A DNA stretch of 64,000 nucleotides, from positions 1-64,000 of the forward strand of contig NZ_AUDC01000002.1 in NCBI RefSeq assembly GCF_000425265.1, in the 5' to 3' direction. Shown one piece after another: positions 9,261 to 17,736 of the stretch. The notes under the pieces were generated by a model, which worked only from the letters and a program-made list of their open reading frames with translations, did no database searches and was not told the DNA's origin. A program made the translations under genes and the position numbers. This stretch comes from Maridesulfovibrio zosterae DSM 11974. GTDB taxonomy: Bacteria; Desulfobacterota; Desulfovibrionia; Desulfovibrionales; Desulfovibrionaceae. The first letter of the stretch is position 1, and every line of letters begins with the position of its first letter.

Positions 9261-11423
9261 ATGATACGAATTAACGAAATTACTGACGCTGTCAGTTCTT
9301 ATATTGATGATCCTGATCTGGCTCTGATCCAGCGGGCTTATGTATTTTCAGCCCGGGCCCATGAAGGTCAGGTTCGTCTTTCAGGTGAACCATATCTTTC
9401 ACATCCGCTGCATGTTGCTAAAGTTTTAGCTGACATGCGTCTTGATGAGCCTACTGTTGCGGCTGGTCTGCTGCATGATACCGTGGAGGATACTGACACT
9501 ACTATTGACGAAATTGCGGACCTCTTTGGTGAAGAGGTTGCTGATATTGTTGATGGAGTAACCAAGATCAGCATGATGGATTTTGAATCCAAGGCCATCG
9601 CAAAAGCTGAGAATATCCGCAAAATGATTCTTGCAATGGCTGAAGATATTCGCGTGCTGATGGTTAAGCTTGCTGACCGCCTGCATAACATGCGTACTCT
9701 CGGTTATCAAAAGAATTTCAAGCAGTTGCTGATTGCTCAGGAGACTCTTGATATATATTCCCCGCTTGCTAACAGGCTGGGGCTGTACATGGTCAAGCGT
9801 GACCTTGAAGATCTTTGTCTGTTTTATCTTCAGCCGGATAAATATAATGCTATTACAGACGGGCTTGAGCGTCAGCATACTTTGGGCAAAGAATATGTGG
9901 ATAAAGTTATTGATCTGCTGACCGGTATCCTCAAAGACAATGAGCTTAAAGGAAATATCTACGGTCGTACAAAGCACAAATACAGCATTCATAAAAAGAT
10001 GCAGCGTCAGGGGCTTAATCTTGATGAAGTACATGATATTATTGCCTTCAGAGTCATAGTTGACTCTGTAAAGGATTGTTATGCGGTGCTCGGTTTAGTC
10101 CATTCCATGTGGATGCCGGTATCAGGACGTTTCAAGGATTATATTTCCATTCCTAAAGCCAATATGTATCAGAGTCTGCATACAACTGTTATTGGCCCTG
10201 AAGGTGAGCGTATTGAGATTCAGATACGTACTGACGAAATGCAGCAGGTTGCGGAATACGGGGTTGCAGCTCACTGGCAGTATAAGGAGACAGGGCTTAG
10301 TGAGTCAAAACAGAACAGGGATGCAGAACGTTTTTCATGGCTGCGCCAGATCATGGACTGGCAGCGTGAACTTGAAGACCCTCGTGAATTTATGGCTTCG
10401 TTGCGATTCGATCTTTTTAATGAGGAGGTCTATGTATTTACCCCTGCAGGAGAGATCAAAGAACTCCCTGACGGAGCCACTCCTGTTGATTTCGCTTACT
10501 CAATTCATACTGAGGTAGGTAACCACTGTACCGGAGCCAAGGTTAACGGACGTCTGGTTCCTCTGACAACCTCTCTTAAAAATGGTGATACAATTGAAGT
10601 TTTCACCGATAAGAACCGCAAGCCCAGCAGGGACTGGCTTAAGTTTGTCAAAACTGCGAAAGCGCGTACCCGTATTAAGCACTATATCCGTACAGAAGAG
10701 AGGACCAGTTCAATCAATCTGGCGAAGGAAATGCTTGAGAAAGAAGGTCGCCGGATGAATCTGAATGTACCCAAGGCCATGAAAGACGGTTATTTTGTCA
10801 TGCTGGCCGATGAGTTCTCCATGGGGAGTGTGGACGATCTGCTTTCAAATATCGGCTACTCAAGAATTACTCCTAAGAAAGTGCTGCACCGCTTGTATGC
10901 TGTTATCAACGAGATTGAAGGCATTGAGGAAGAGCCGAAGCAGCATCATCATGAGGATGAAGAGGATAAGAATAAGGGCGCTGCAAACTCTATTGACATT
11001 GAAGGTGTTGATAATGTTTTGGTCAGATTTGCAGGTTGTTGTACCCCTCTCCCCGGTGAACCTATTATCGGGTATATCAGTCGTGGGCGCGGGGTTGTAA
11101 TCCATGCTTCTACCTGTCCAAATATTAAGAGTCTTGAAGAAGAAAGGCTGCTCAGTGTTTCATGGTCTGGAGGACAGGAAGAAGAATCGCATCCGACTCA
11201 AATTAGAATCAGATGTAAGAATCATAAAGGAATGCTCGCTGAAATAAGTACTGTGCTTACCGATATGGACGTGAATATTGATTCCGGCACATTTAAATCA
11301 GATGTAGATGGAAGCTCCGTCCTTGAGTTTACTGTGGAAGTTCGGGATCTTGGTCATCTTCATCGCTCACTTAATAAAGTTAAAGTAATTGACGGGGTCT
11401 TTGAAGCAATAAGAGTCAGTTAG
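9261..11423 (+). CDS. rel: Bifunctional (p)ppGpp synthetase/hydrolase Rel/SpoT
   Basis: 720 residues with the full RelA/SpoT layout: HD hydrolase domain (about 20-180, HPLHVAKVLADM and LLHDTVEDT, so the HDxxED residues are intact), synthetase domain (about 230-345, GRTKHKYSIHKKMQ, YQSLHTTV, EIQIRT), TGS domain (about 390-450, VYVFTPAGEIKELPDGATP with VDFAYSIHT), a helical/zinc-finger region with CCTPLPGE, and a C-terminal ACT domain. The synthetase carries the RxKD form (GRFKDYI) and not ExDD, which marks enzymes with both synthesis and hydrolysis. It makes and removes the stringent-response alarmone in the cytoplasm. Translationally close (2-base gap) to the peptide-binding lipoprotein gene. 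A strong terminator follows. Confidence 0.95.
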   Translation: MIRINEITDAVSSYIDDPDLALIQRAYVFSARAHEGQVRLSGEPYLSHPLHVAKVLADMRLDEPTVAAGLLHDTVEDTDTTIDEIADLFGEEVADIVDGVTKISMMDFESKAIAKAENIRKMILAMAEDIRVLMVKLADRLHNMRTLGYQKNFKQLLIAQETLDIYSPLANRLGLYMVKRDLEDLCLFYLQPDKYNAITDGLERQHTLGKEYVDKVIDLLTGILKDNELKGNIYGRTKHKYSIHKKMQRQGLNLDEVHDIIAFRVIVDSVKDCYAVLGLVHSMWMPVSGRFKDYISIPKANMYQSLHTTVIGPEGERIEIQIRTDEMQQVAEYGVAAHWQYKETGLSESKQNRDAERFSWLRQIMDWQRELEDPREFMASLRFDLFNEEVYVFTPAGEIKELPDGATPVDFAYSIHTEVGNHCTGAKVNGRLVPLTTSLKNGDTIEVFTDKNRKPSRDWLKFVKTAKARTRIKHYIRTEERTSSINLAKEMLEKEGRRMNLNVPKAMKDGYFVMLADEFSMGSVDDLLSNIGYSRITPKKVLHRLYAVINEIEGIEEEPKQHHHEDEEDKNKGAANSIDIEGVDNVLVRFAGCCTPLPGEPIIGYISRGRGVVIHASTCPNIKSLEEERLLSVSWSGGQEEESHPTQIRIRCKNHKGMLAEISTVLTDMDVNIDSGTFKSDVDGSSVLEFTVEVRDLGHLHRSLNKVKVIDGVFEAIRVS

Positions 11424-11445
11424 TTTAAAATAAAATATTTGATTT

Positions 11446-11479
11446 AAGTCCTGTTGATTTTTTCAGCAGGACTTTTTTT
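11446..11479 (+). terminator. Intrinsic terminator after rel
   Basis: Eleven-bp stem (11446-11456 with 11464-11474) followed by a run of seven T, 22 bases after the rel stop. Confidence 0.9.
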
Positions 11480-11616
11480 ATAGCTGATTCGTCTTCATGC
11501 TTTTATCGGGAGTTGGCGCCAGTCTATAGTGATCTGTATTATTGGGCATTCGATGGATTCTAGGTATGAGAAATTAAGTCGTAGCTTAAATGATAGTTTA
11601 AAACATTTTTTTTAAA

Positions 11617-11652
11617 CAAACGTTTGACTTCTTTTCTGACAGTGTTTACTTG
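11617..11652 (+). promoter_or_regulatory. Candidate operator and promoter of the tetR-RND operon
   Basis: A perfect 10-base palindrome CAAACGTTTG (11617-11626) overlaps a possible -35 box TTGACT (11624-11629); a weak -10-like TACTTG lies 17 bases later. A second inverted pair, GTTTAAA and TTTAAAC, lies just upstream (about 11597-11616). TetR proteins usually bind such palindromes over their own promoter, so autorepression of the operon is plausible. Confidence 0.45.
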
Positions 11653-11715
11653 TCTGTGAAGAAAATGAGAATTTTAATTTTTCTAAAAGTAATAGATCAA
11701 ATGAGGTTAATATAG

Positions 11716-12390
11716 ATGACGGTAACCCCCAAAGGCAAAACTAATAAGGCTCGTGGAGAGGAAACACGCGAAAAACTTGTGCAAGTTGGCCTCAAATTGT
11801 TTGCATTAAATGGATTTAACGGCGTAAGCATGCGGAATTTAGCGAGTGTAGCTGAAGTTAATCTTGCCACTGTCGGTTATCATTTTGGTGGGAAGATGGG
11901 GCTGTATGAGGCCGTACTCCGAGATATAATAAAGCGTAAGGATCTTGTATTTCCAGATATTGATACCGTCCGGTTTCAAATGAACCGGTTAAAAAAAGGG
12001 GAAATATCAAAGTGTGATATTTTCTCATGGTTTTACAGGAAAATTGTACTGGGAATGATTGGCACTGAAGATACTGTGTATGCGGCACTTATTATAGATC
12101 GCGAACTGGTAGCTCCAAGTGAGCATTATGAGTTGCTTGATAAGGAGTTTTTCTCTCATTCCATGGGAACTATGGAGGAGCTTCTAGAATTTATTATGGA
12201 TGGCAAAGTTTCCCGGGAAGAGATCATGATTATCAGTACTTGTCTAATTGGAATGGCTCTCAAGTTTGTTAATCCCAAAGTCTTAATGGATCGGGTCGGC
12301 TGGGATGGGTACACAGCTGAACGTGTTGAAGAAGTTACCGAAATTTTATGCAGAAGGGCAGTCGCATTTGTCGGCTGTGAGGAGTCCTGA
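11716..12390 (+). CDS. TetR/AcrR-family regulator
   Basis: 224 residues. The N-terminal helix-turn-helix is clear (about 18-65: ETREKLVQVGLKLFALNGF, VSMRNLASVAEVNLATVGYHF, GGKMGLYEAVL). The C-terminal ligand-binding half, with LVAPSEHYELLDKEF and an ending rich in VEEVTEILCRRAV, resembles the CecR/DUF1956 type. TetR proteins repress neighbouring efflux genes until a toxic ligand binds. The RND adaptor gene begins 4 bases after its stop, so repressor and pump form one operon. The natural ligand is unknown. Confidence 0.85.
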   Translation: MTVTPKGKTNKARGEETREKLVQVGLKLFALNGFNGVSMRNLASVAEVNLATVGYHFGGKMGLYEAVLRDIIKRKDLVFPDIDTVRFQMNRLKKGEISKCDIFSWFYRKIVLGMIGTEDTVYAALIIDRELVAPSEHYELLDKEFFSHSMGTMEELLEFIMDGKVSREEIMIISTCLIGMALKFVNPKVLMDRVGWDGYTAERVEEVTEILCRRAVAFVGCEES

Positions 12391-12394
12391 TTAA

Positions 12395-13474
12395 ATGAAA
12401 AAATATACATTGGTATTAATGCTGCTTTTGGCTCTTGCTCTCACTGGTTGTAAGGAGAAGCCTGTATCTGAACAGGAGGTATTGCGCCCTGTAAAAACAA
12501 TGCAGATAGGCAGTTCCGCATCAAGCAGACAGTGGGTTTTCTCTGGAACGGCAGAGGATGCTCTGCAATCAGATCTCTCATTCAGAGTTGGTGGAAAGAT
12601 AGTTTCTTTTCCAGGGGATCAAATCGGTAAAAAATTTCGTGCAGGAGAGGTAATTGCGAAGCTTGATCCTGCTGATTATGAACTGACAGTCCGTCAGAAT
12701 GAATCTAATCTTGAGCAGGTGCGTGCAAACTTTATCCGTGCAAAAGCTGATGTTGAACGAATAAAACAACTTTATAAACGTAAAGTTGTATCTAAGTCTG
12801 AACTGGATCAGGCTGACGCTGATTTTAAATCTTTTCAAGCTCAGCTTAACGCCTCAGATAAAATGCTTGATATTGCCCGTAAAAAAGTACGTTATACTAT
12901 TCTTAAAGCTCCATTTGACGGTTGGGTCGGAGCTGTTCATGTAAATGTTCACCAGAATGTCCAGTCCGGTCAGCCTGTTGTTGCTTTTAATGCTGGAAAG
13001 CAGATGAAAATGTATATTTCTCTTCCGGATACCATTATTTCTTCTGTTTCAGAAGGTGAAAAGGTTCATGTTACTTTTGATGCTTTACCAGACGTGGTTA
13101 TGGATGGCGTGATTATGGAGATTGGTATCGGGACAAATAGCGGTGCTTCATTTCCTGTTAAAGTTTATCTGGATAATTCTAAGCAGCTGATACGCAGCGG
13201 GATGTCCGGGAATGTGCAGTTTTCCGGTCGTTCAGCAAACAGCAGTGTTTTTGTCGCTCCGTCTGCTGTTGTAGGTAATCCTGATGGTAGCAAGCATGTT
13301 TGGGTAGTTGATAATGGTTCAATTGTCCGCAGCCGTGAAGTTGAGGTTGGTTCACTTTCAAAACGTGGCGTTCAGGTTATTAAAGGACTTAAATCCGGTG
13401 AAATCGTCGTTATCCGCGGTGTGCATTCTCTTAAAGATGGTATGCAGGTTCGTCAGATGGGAGGTCTCTCGTGA
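12395..13474 (+). CDS. RND efflux periplasmic adaptor (membrane fusion) lipoprotein
   Basis: 359 residues with signal sequence and lipobox LALTGCK. Order of domains: barrel-sandwich first half (LSFRVGGKIVSFPGDQIGKK, FRAGEVIAKLDPADY), alpha-helical hairpin (about 90-150, FIRAKADVERIKQLYKRK and VVSKSELDQADADFKSF), lipoyl second half (LKAPFDGWVG), beta-barrel, and membrane-proximal domain ending near GLKSGEIVVIRGVHSLKDG. The adaptor bridges the inner membrane pump to an outer membrane channel; no TolC-like gene is present here, so the channel must come from elsewhere. The permease gene starts inside its last codons (4-base overlap), indicating translational coupling. Confidence 0.92.
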   Translation: MKKYTLVLMLLLALALTGCKEKPVSEQEVLRPVKTMQIGSSASSRQWVFSGTAEDALQSDLSFRVGGKIVSFPGDQIGKKFRAGEVIAKLDPADYELTVRQNESNLEQVRANFIRAKADVERIKQLYKRKVVSKSELDQADADFKSFQAQLNASDKMLDIARKKVRYTILKAPFDGWVGAVHVNVHQNVQSGQPVVAFNAGKQMKMYISLPDTIISSVSEGEKVHVTFDALPDVVMDGVIMEIGIGTNSGASFPVKVYLDNSKQLIRSGMSGNVQFSGRSANSSVFVAPSAVVGNPDGSKHVWVVDNGSIVRSREVEVGSLSKRGVQVIKGLKSGEIVVIRGVHSLKDGMQVRQMGGLS

Positions 13475-16400
13475 ATCTTGCCAGATGGTGTATTGAAAAC
13501 AACCGTACTTCTATCGCTATATTCCTGCTGATCGCGCTCGGCGGTATAATGACTTTTATCAATATACCAAAAGCCGAGGACCCGGACTTTATTATCCGCA
13601 CGGCTGTGGTGAGTACTGTTTTTCCCGGCGCTTCTCCTCAAAGGGTAGAGGAATTAGTCACTGATAAGCTTGAGGAAAAGATTAGAGAGATTGATGTTAT
13701 TAAGAACGTCAAATCACAATCTATGACAGGCCTTTCCATTATTGAAGTGGAATTTCAAGATAATCTAAAAAATATGGAACCAATCTGGCAGAAGTTGCGT
13801 AATAAAGTCGCTGATGCTCAGCCTACTTTGCCTCCTGAAGCCATGACTCCTGTGATTAATGATGAATTCGGTGATGTCTACGGTATTTTGATTGCCCTCA
13901 CCGGTGATGGTTTTTCCTATCGTGAACTCAAGGATGTTGCGGATTATACACGTGATGAATTGCTTAAAATTCCCAGTGTAGGTAAAGTTGAGCGTTGGGG
14001 GTTGCAAGATGAGCGTGTTTTTGTCGATTTTTCAAATTCTCGCATGGCAGCAGCCGGAATAAGTCCTTTTGCCCTTGGGCAGATGATTGATCACCAGAAC
14101 TCTATCCGCCCAAGTGGTTCTGCAAAGGTTGGTCCGGAAAGGATATCTATTGAGCCTACAGGTGAATTTAAATCTGTAGATGATATCGGTAATCTTTCGA
14201 TGCGAATTGAAGGGAAACGTTCTTCACTTAAACTTTCGGACGTAACCAAAATTACTCGCGGTTTTGCTGATCCTCCCGGAGTTATGGCTCGTTATAATGG
14301 AGAGCCGGCCATTATGCTGGCGATATCAATGGCAGACGGCAATAACATAATGAAGGTCGGAGAGAAGGTTACAGCAAAGCTGAATGAGCTGTCGAAAAAT
14401 CTCTATCATGGCATGGAGTATAATATAGTTGTGTATCAGCCTGACTACGTTGATACAGCAATTTCTGATTTTATGCTCAACCTTCTTGAATCATTTGTTT
14501 TCGTTGTAATAGTTATTCTTGTCTTTGCCGGGTTTAAAACAGGGCTTGTGGCAGGTTCGCTAGTACCTATGGCAATGCTCGGCTGTATAGGGCTCATGCC
14601 GCTTTTTGATGTTGGGATGCAGCGAATTTCAATCGCGTCACTTATCATTGCTCTTGGAATTCTGGTTGATAATGGTGTTGTTGTTTCTGAGGCAATTCTG
14701 GTGCGGCTGGCCGCTGGTGAAGATAGGATGAAAGCTGTTGTAAATTCAGTCTCTGAACTTTGGATGCCGCTTCTTGCCGCGTCTTTAACAACAGTTTTTG
14801 CATTTCTTCCGATACCTATGGCCGAGAATGCTACCGGAGAGTATTGTTTTTCACTGTTTATTGTTGTCAGCTTGACTTTGCTTTGTTCCTGGGGACTTTC
14901 TATGAGTATGGTTCCCATGCTTTGCTATTACGTTCTTAAGCCCAAAGTAATGGTTCAGACTTTCTCCAGTCGTGTGTATCGTGGGTATCGGTCCATGCTT
15001 TTGTTTTGTCTCAAACATCGTACACTTTTTCTCGCCTTTGTTATGGCTGGTTGTATTGTTGCTTTCTGGGGATTCAAATATGTACCAAAGATGTTTTTCC
15101 CCCCCAATGAAAGAGCCCAGTTTACTATTGATTTCTGGCAGCCTTTCGGGTCTGACATTACTACTACAGCTGAAGAAACAGCAAAACTTGAAAAATTTTT
15201 ACTTGCTGATGAAGAAGTTGCCAGTGTTGGAACATTTGTCGGGCATGGTGGACCACGCTGGTATCTACCGCTTAACCTCGAACAGCGAAACGATAACCTT
15301 GCCACTATCGTTGTTAATACCAAAAGTATTACTGGTGTAGACGGGATAATTTCCCGCACGCGTGAAGAAATCAAGACTAAGTTTCCCGATGCTGATTTCA
15401 GTCTTAAAAAGCTAATGAACGGTCCACCTGTCGGGGCACCTGTTCAGATTCGTATTTCAGGTCCTGACCAGAAAACGCTTTATCAGATTCGCGATAAAAT
15501 TGTGGCTGTTCTCGATAAGACTCAAGGCGTAGCCCGTGTATGGGATGACTGGGGGCAGTGGACAAAAAAAATGGTGGTGGATGTTGATCAGGATAAAGCC
15601 CGTCAGGCAGGACTTTCCAGTTTTGATGTTGCAGCATCTCTGCAATCGGGCATGAGTGGTTATCAGGCTTCAACTTATCGTGAAGGGGATACCAATATTC
15701 CGATTTTACTGCGAAGTGAAGAGTCTTTCCGTAACAGGCTGGATAAACTTGAAAGCATTAATGTATATTCTTATCAGAATGCGAAGAGTGTTCCTCTAAA
15801 CAGGATTGCAGCGTCAAAGCTAGTCTGGCAGCCGTCTGATATCAGGCGTCGTGATCAGACAAGAACGATGACCGTTAAAGCTGATCTGTTCAGCGGTTAT
15901 TTTGCTATACAGACACTTAACAAAGTACGTCCTGAGATTAATAAAATGATGGATTCGCCGCAGTGGCCCATTGGGTACTCTGTGGCCTACGGTGGTGAGT
16001 TTGAAAAAAGTGTTGAAAGTCAGGAAGCTATTAATGCCAACATGCCACTGGCTATGGGATTGCTTGTTCTTGTTCTGATTTTTCAGTTCAACTCTTTCAG
16101 ACGGCCGTTAATCATTTTATTAACTTTGCCGCCCATGATGTGCGGTATTACGCCTGGTATGATTCTTACTAATTCCCCATTTGGTTTTATGCCCATGCTT
16201 GGAATGATCAGTCTGCTTGGGATTATTGTGAATAATGCGATTATGCTTATTGATAGGATAGAAATACAGCGTAAGAAAGGTATAGGTCTTGATGATTCAA
16301 TCGTTCTTGCGTCACTTGAAAGGGCACGGCCGATTATCATGACCGCAACTACGACCATTATAGGTATGGTGCCGTTGTCTTTGCAGGGTGGTGAAATGTG

Positions 16401-16551
16401 GCGGCCCATGGCTAACTGCATTATGTCAGGGCTTATGTTTGCAACAGTACTGACTTTAATACTTTGTCCTGTACTTTATTCAATCTTCTTTAAGCAGAGT
16501 TTTAAAAGTTATGAGTGGAATCAGGCAGTGATAGAGCTTGGTAAAGACTAG
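13471..16551 (+). CDS. RND efflux permease (AcrB family)
   Basis: 1026 residues, normal for hydrophobe/amphiphile efflux permeases. Twelve membrane segments are expected: one at the N-terminus (TSIAIFLLIALGGIMTFI), groups around 340-540 and 855-1020, with two large periplasmic loops between. Motifs include FPGASPQRVEELVTDKLEEK and SFRRPLIILLTLPP. Proton-relay positions differ from AcrB: TM4 reads GILVDNGVVVSE (Asp-Asn rather than Asp-Asp) and TM10 reads GIIVNNAIMLID (Asn where AcrB has Lys). The start is a GTG with GGAGG upstream, overlapping the adaptor stop. Substrates are likely lipophilic toxins but are not predictable. A strong bidirectional terminator separates it from ispH. Confidence 0.93.
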   Translation: MNLARWCIENNRTSIAIFLLIALGGIMTFINIPKAEDPDFIIRTAVVSTVFPGASPQRVEELVTDKLEEKIREIDVIKNVKSQSMTGLSIIEVEFQDNLKNMEPIWQKLRNKVADAQPTLPPEAMTPVINDEFGDVYGILIALTGDGFSYRELKDVADYTRDELLKIPSVGKVERWGLQDERVFVDFSNSRMAAAGISPFALGQMIDHQNSIRPSGSAKVGPERISIEPTGEFKSVDDIGNLSMRIEGKRSSLKLSDVTKITRGFADPPGVMARYNGEPAIMLAISMADGNNIMKVGEKVTAKLNELSKNLYHGMEYNIVVYQPDYVDTAISDFMLNLLESFVFVVIVILVFAGFKTGLVAGSLVPMAMLGCIGLMPLFDVGMQRISIASLIIALGILVDNGVVVSEAILVRLAAGEDRMKAVVNSVSELWMPLLAASLTTVFAFLPIPMAENATGEYCFSLFIVVSLTLLCSWGLSMSMVPMLCYYVLKPKVMVQTFSSRVYRGYRSMLLFCLKHRTLFLAFVMAGCIVAFWGFKYVPKMFFPPNERAQFTIDFWQPFGSDITTTAEETAKLEKFLLADEEVASVGTFVGHGGPRWYLPLNLEQRNDNLATIVVNTKSITGVDGIISRTREEIKTKFPDADFSLKKLMNGPPVGAPVQIRISGPDQKTLYQIRDKIVAVLDKTQGVARVWDDWGQWTKKMVVDVDQDKARQAGLSSFDVAASLQSGMSGYQASTYREGDTNIPILLRSEESFRNRLDKLESINVYSYQNAKSVPLNRIAASKLVWQPSDIRRRDQTRTMTVKADLFSGYFAIQTLNKVRPEINKMMDSPQWPIGYSVAYGGEFEKSVESQEAINANMPLAMGLLVLVLIFQFNSFRRPLIILLTLPPMMCGITPGMILTNSPFGFMPMLGMISLLGIIVNNAIMLIDRIEIQRKKGIGLDDSIVLASLERARPIIMTATTTIIGMVPLSLQGGEMWRPMANCIMSGLMFATVLTLILCPVLYSIFFKQSFKSYEWNQAVIELGKD

Positions 16552-16584
16552 AGCTGCTTATTCTTCCTATCCATTGAAAATTAA

Positions 16585-16626
16585 AAATGGGTAGATACTG
16601 ACTCGAAGTTCGGTATCTACCCATTT
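16585..16626. terminator. Bidirectional terminator between RND permease and ispH
   Basis: Perfect 14-bp stem (16585-16598 with 16613-16626) with a T tract on the minus-strand side and a shorter one on the plus side, placed between two convergent genes. Confidence 0.9.
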
Positions 16627-16675
16627 CTAATATTATGCTGATGTACAAATATTATGTTTAGCTGTGTTATAATAT

Positions 16676-17524
16676 TTATATATTTTCCAGAATATGCTGA
16701 ATACCGTCCACAAGACGTTTTGGTGTTGATGCCCCGGCCGTAAGGCCTATTTTTTTAATATCCTTAAGGGTTTCGAGTGGGAGTTCGTCAGCAACTTCAA
16801 CATGTGTACATTTTGTTCCGGCAGTTTCTACAACCTGAACAAGACGGCGGGTATTTCCGCTTATGCGTCCGCCAACAACAATCATATAATCAACTTCACT
16901 GGACAGGGTAATTGCTTCATCCTGACGTTGGCGGGTTGCATCACAAATGGTATTTAATGTCACAAAGTCAAGTCCCTTGCTTTCAAGATATTTAATGCTT
17001 ACCTCGTAAACATTACGGTCCTGAGTTGTTTGCGCTGCAAGGCAATATTTCTTGCTTGGGTCAAGTTTGATGTTTTTAAGTTCTTCAATAGAATCAAAAA
17101 GATGAGTGCCGGAGGGAGCATAGCTGAGCAATCCTTTTACCTCTGGATGACTGTCTTCCCCGTAAAGAAGCAGAATACGGTCATCTTCAGTATTCTTTTT
17201 TATCAGCAGCTGTGCTTTTTTTACCTTTGGGCATGTAGCATCAATTACACAAACACCTCGTGTACGCAGCTCTTCTTCAACATTTTGCGGAACACCGTGG
17301 GCTCTGATTACTACATATGCGTTTTCAGGAACCTGATCAGGGGATTCAGCTGTTATTACTCCTTGTTTCTCATAATCTTCGAGCACTTGTGGATTGTGAA
17401 TAATTGGACCGAGAATATATATTTTACCATGCTCATTTTTTTCTATGAGGGAATCAAGTTTATTAAGGGCGAGATCCACACCCATGCAGAAACCGGCTGT
17501 TTCTGCTCTGATGACTTCAACCAT
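16676..17524 (-). CDS. ispH: 4-hydroxy-3-methylbut-2-enyl diphosphate reductase
   Basis: 282 residues. IspH (LytB) makes the last step of the MEP pathway, giving IPP and DMAPP with a [4Fe-4S] cluster. The three cluster cysteines are visible as C13 (AGFCMGV), C98 (DATCPKV) and C194 (NTICDATRQRQ), along with H43, H76, H126 and the catalytic E128 (SHPEVKG). Length is at the normal short end. The start ATG has AGGAGG-type sequence upstream on the minus strand. It is divergent from the HpnO-like aminotransferase with about 210 bases between them; an inverted repeat (ATACGG/CCGTAT, 17546-17564) lies in its leader. Its neighbourhood makes sense because hopanoids are built from its products. Confidence 0.95.
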   Translation of the reverse strand: MVEVIRAETAGFCMGVDLALNKLDSLIEKNEHGKIYILGPIIHNPQVLEDYEKQGVITAESPDQVPENAYVVIRAHGVPQNVEEELRTRGVCVIDATCPKVKKAQLLIKKNTEDDRILLLYGEDSHPEVKGLLSYAPSGTHLFDSIEELKNIKLDPSKKYCLAAQTTQDRNVYEVSIKYLESKGLDFVTLNTICDATRQRQDEAITLSSEVDYMIVVGGRISGNTRRLVQVVETAGTKCTHVEVADELPLETLKDIKKIGLTAGASTPKRLVDGIQHILENI

Positions 17525-17616
17525 TATTGGGCCTCCTTATTATAGATACGGCCTGATACCGTATTGTTGTTTTGTCAATTTGAATTTAGTTACAGTTCAT
17601 CTTCTGTTTTGGCAAT

Positions 17617-17628
17617 GCGCCGCGGCGC
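17617..17628. repeat. Perfect GC palindrome in the ispH/hpnO intergenic region
   Basis: GCGCCGCGGCGC is a perfect 12-base palindrome standing alone in an otherwise AT-rich divergent promoter region. It could be a protein-binding site shared by both genes; function unknown. Confidence 0.5.
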
Positions 17629-17695
17629 CTAAAAAAATAGGCAAGCCATTGACCGCGCAAGGGAAGCAGAGTATTTTCCGGAAAAATTTTCAGTT

Positions 17696-17701
17696 TATAA
17701 T
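17696..17701 (+). promoter_or_regulatory. Possible -10 box of the aminotransferase gene
   Basis: TATAAT about 35 bases upstream of the start codon; the matching -35 region (around 17673-17679) is poor, so this is a weak call. Confidence 0.3.
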
Positions 17702-17736
17702 AAAAAATAATAATTTATATTTGGAGCCTTATAGAA

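Noticed and set aside
17030-17545. 171-codon plus-strand frame antisense to ispH
   Set aside because: ispH has all its active-site residues; the antisense frame is Phe/Tyr/Cys-rich with no ribosome-binding site.
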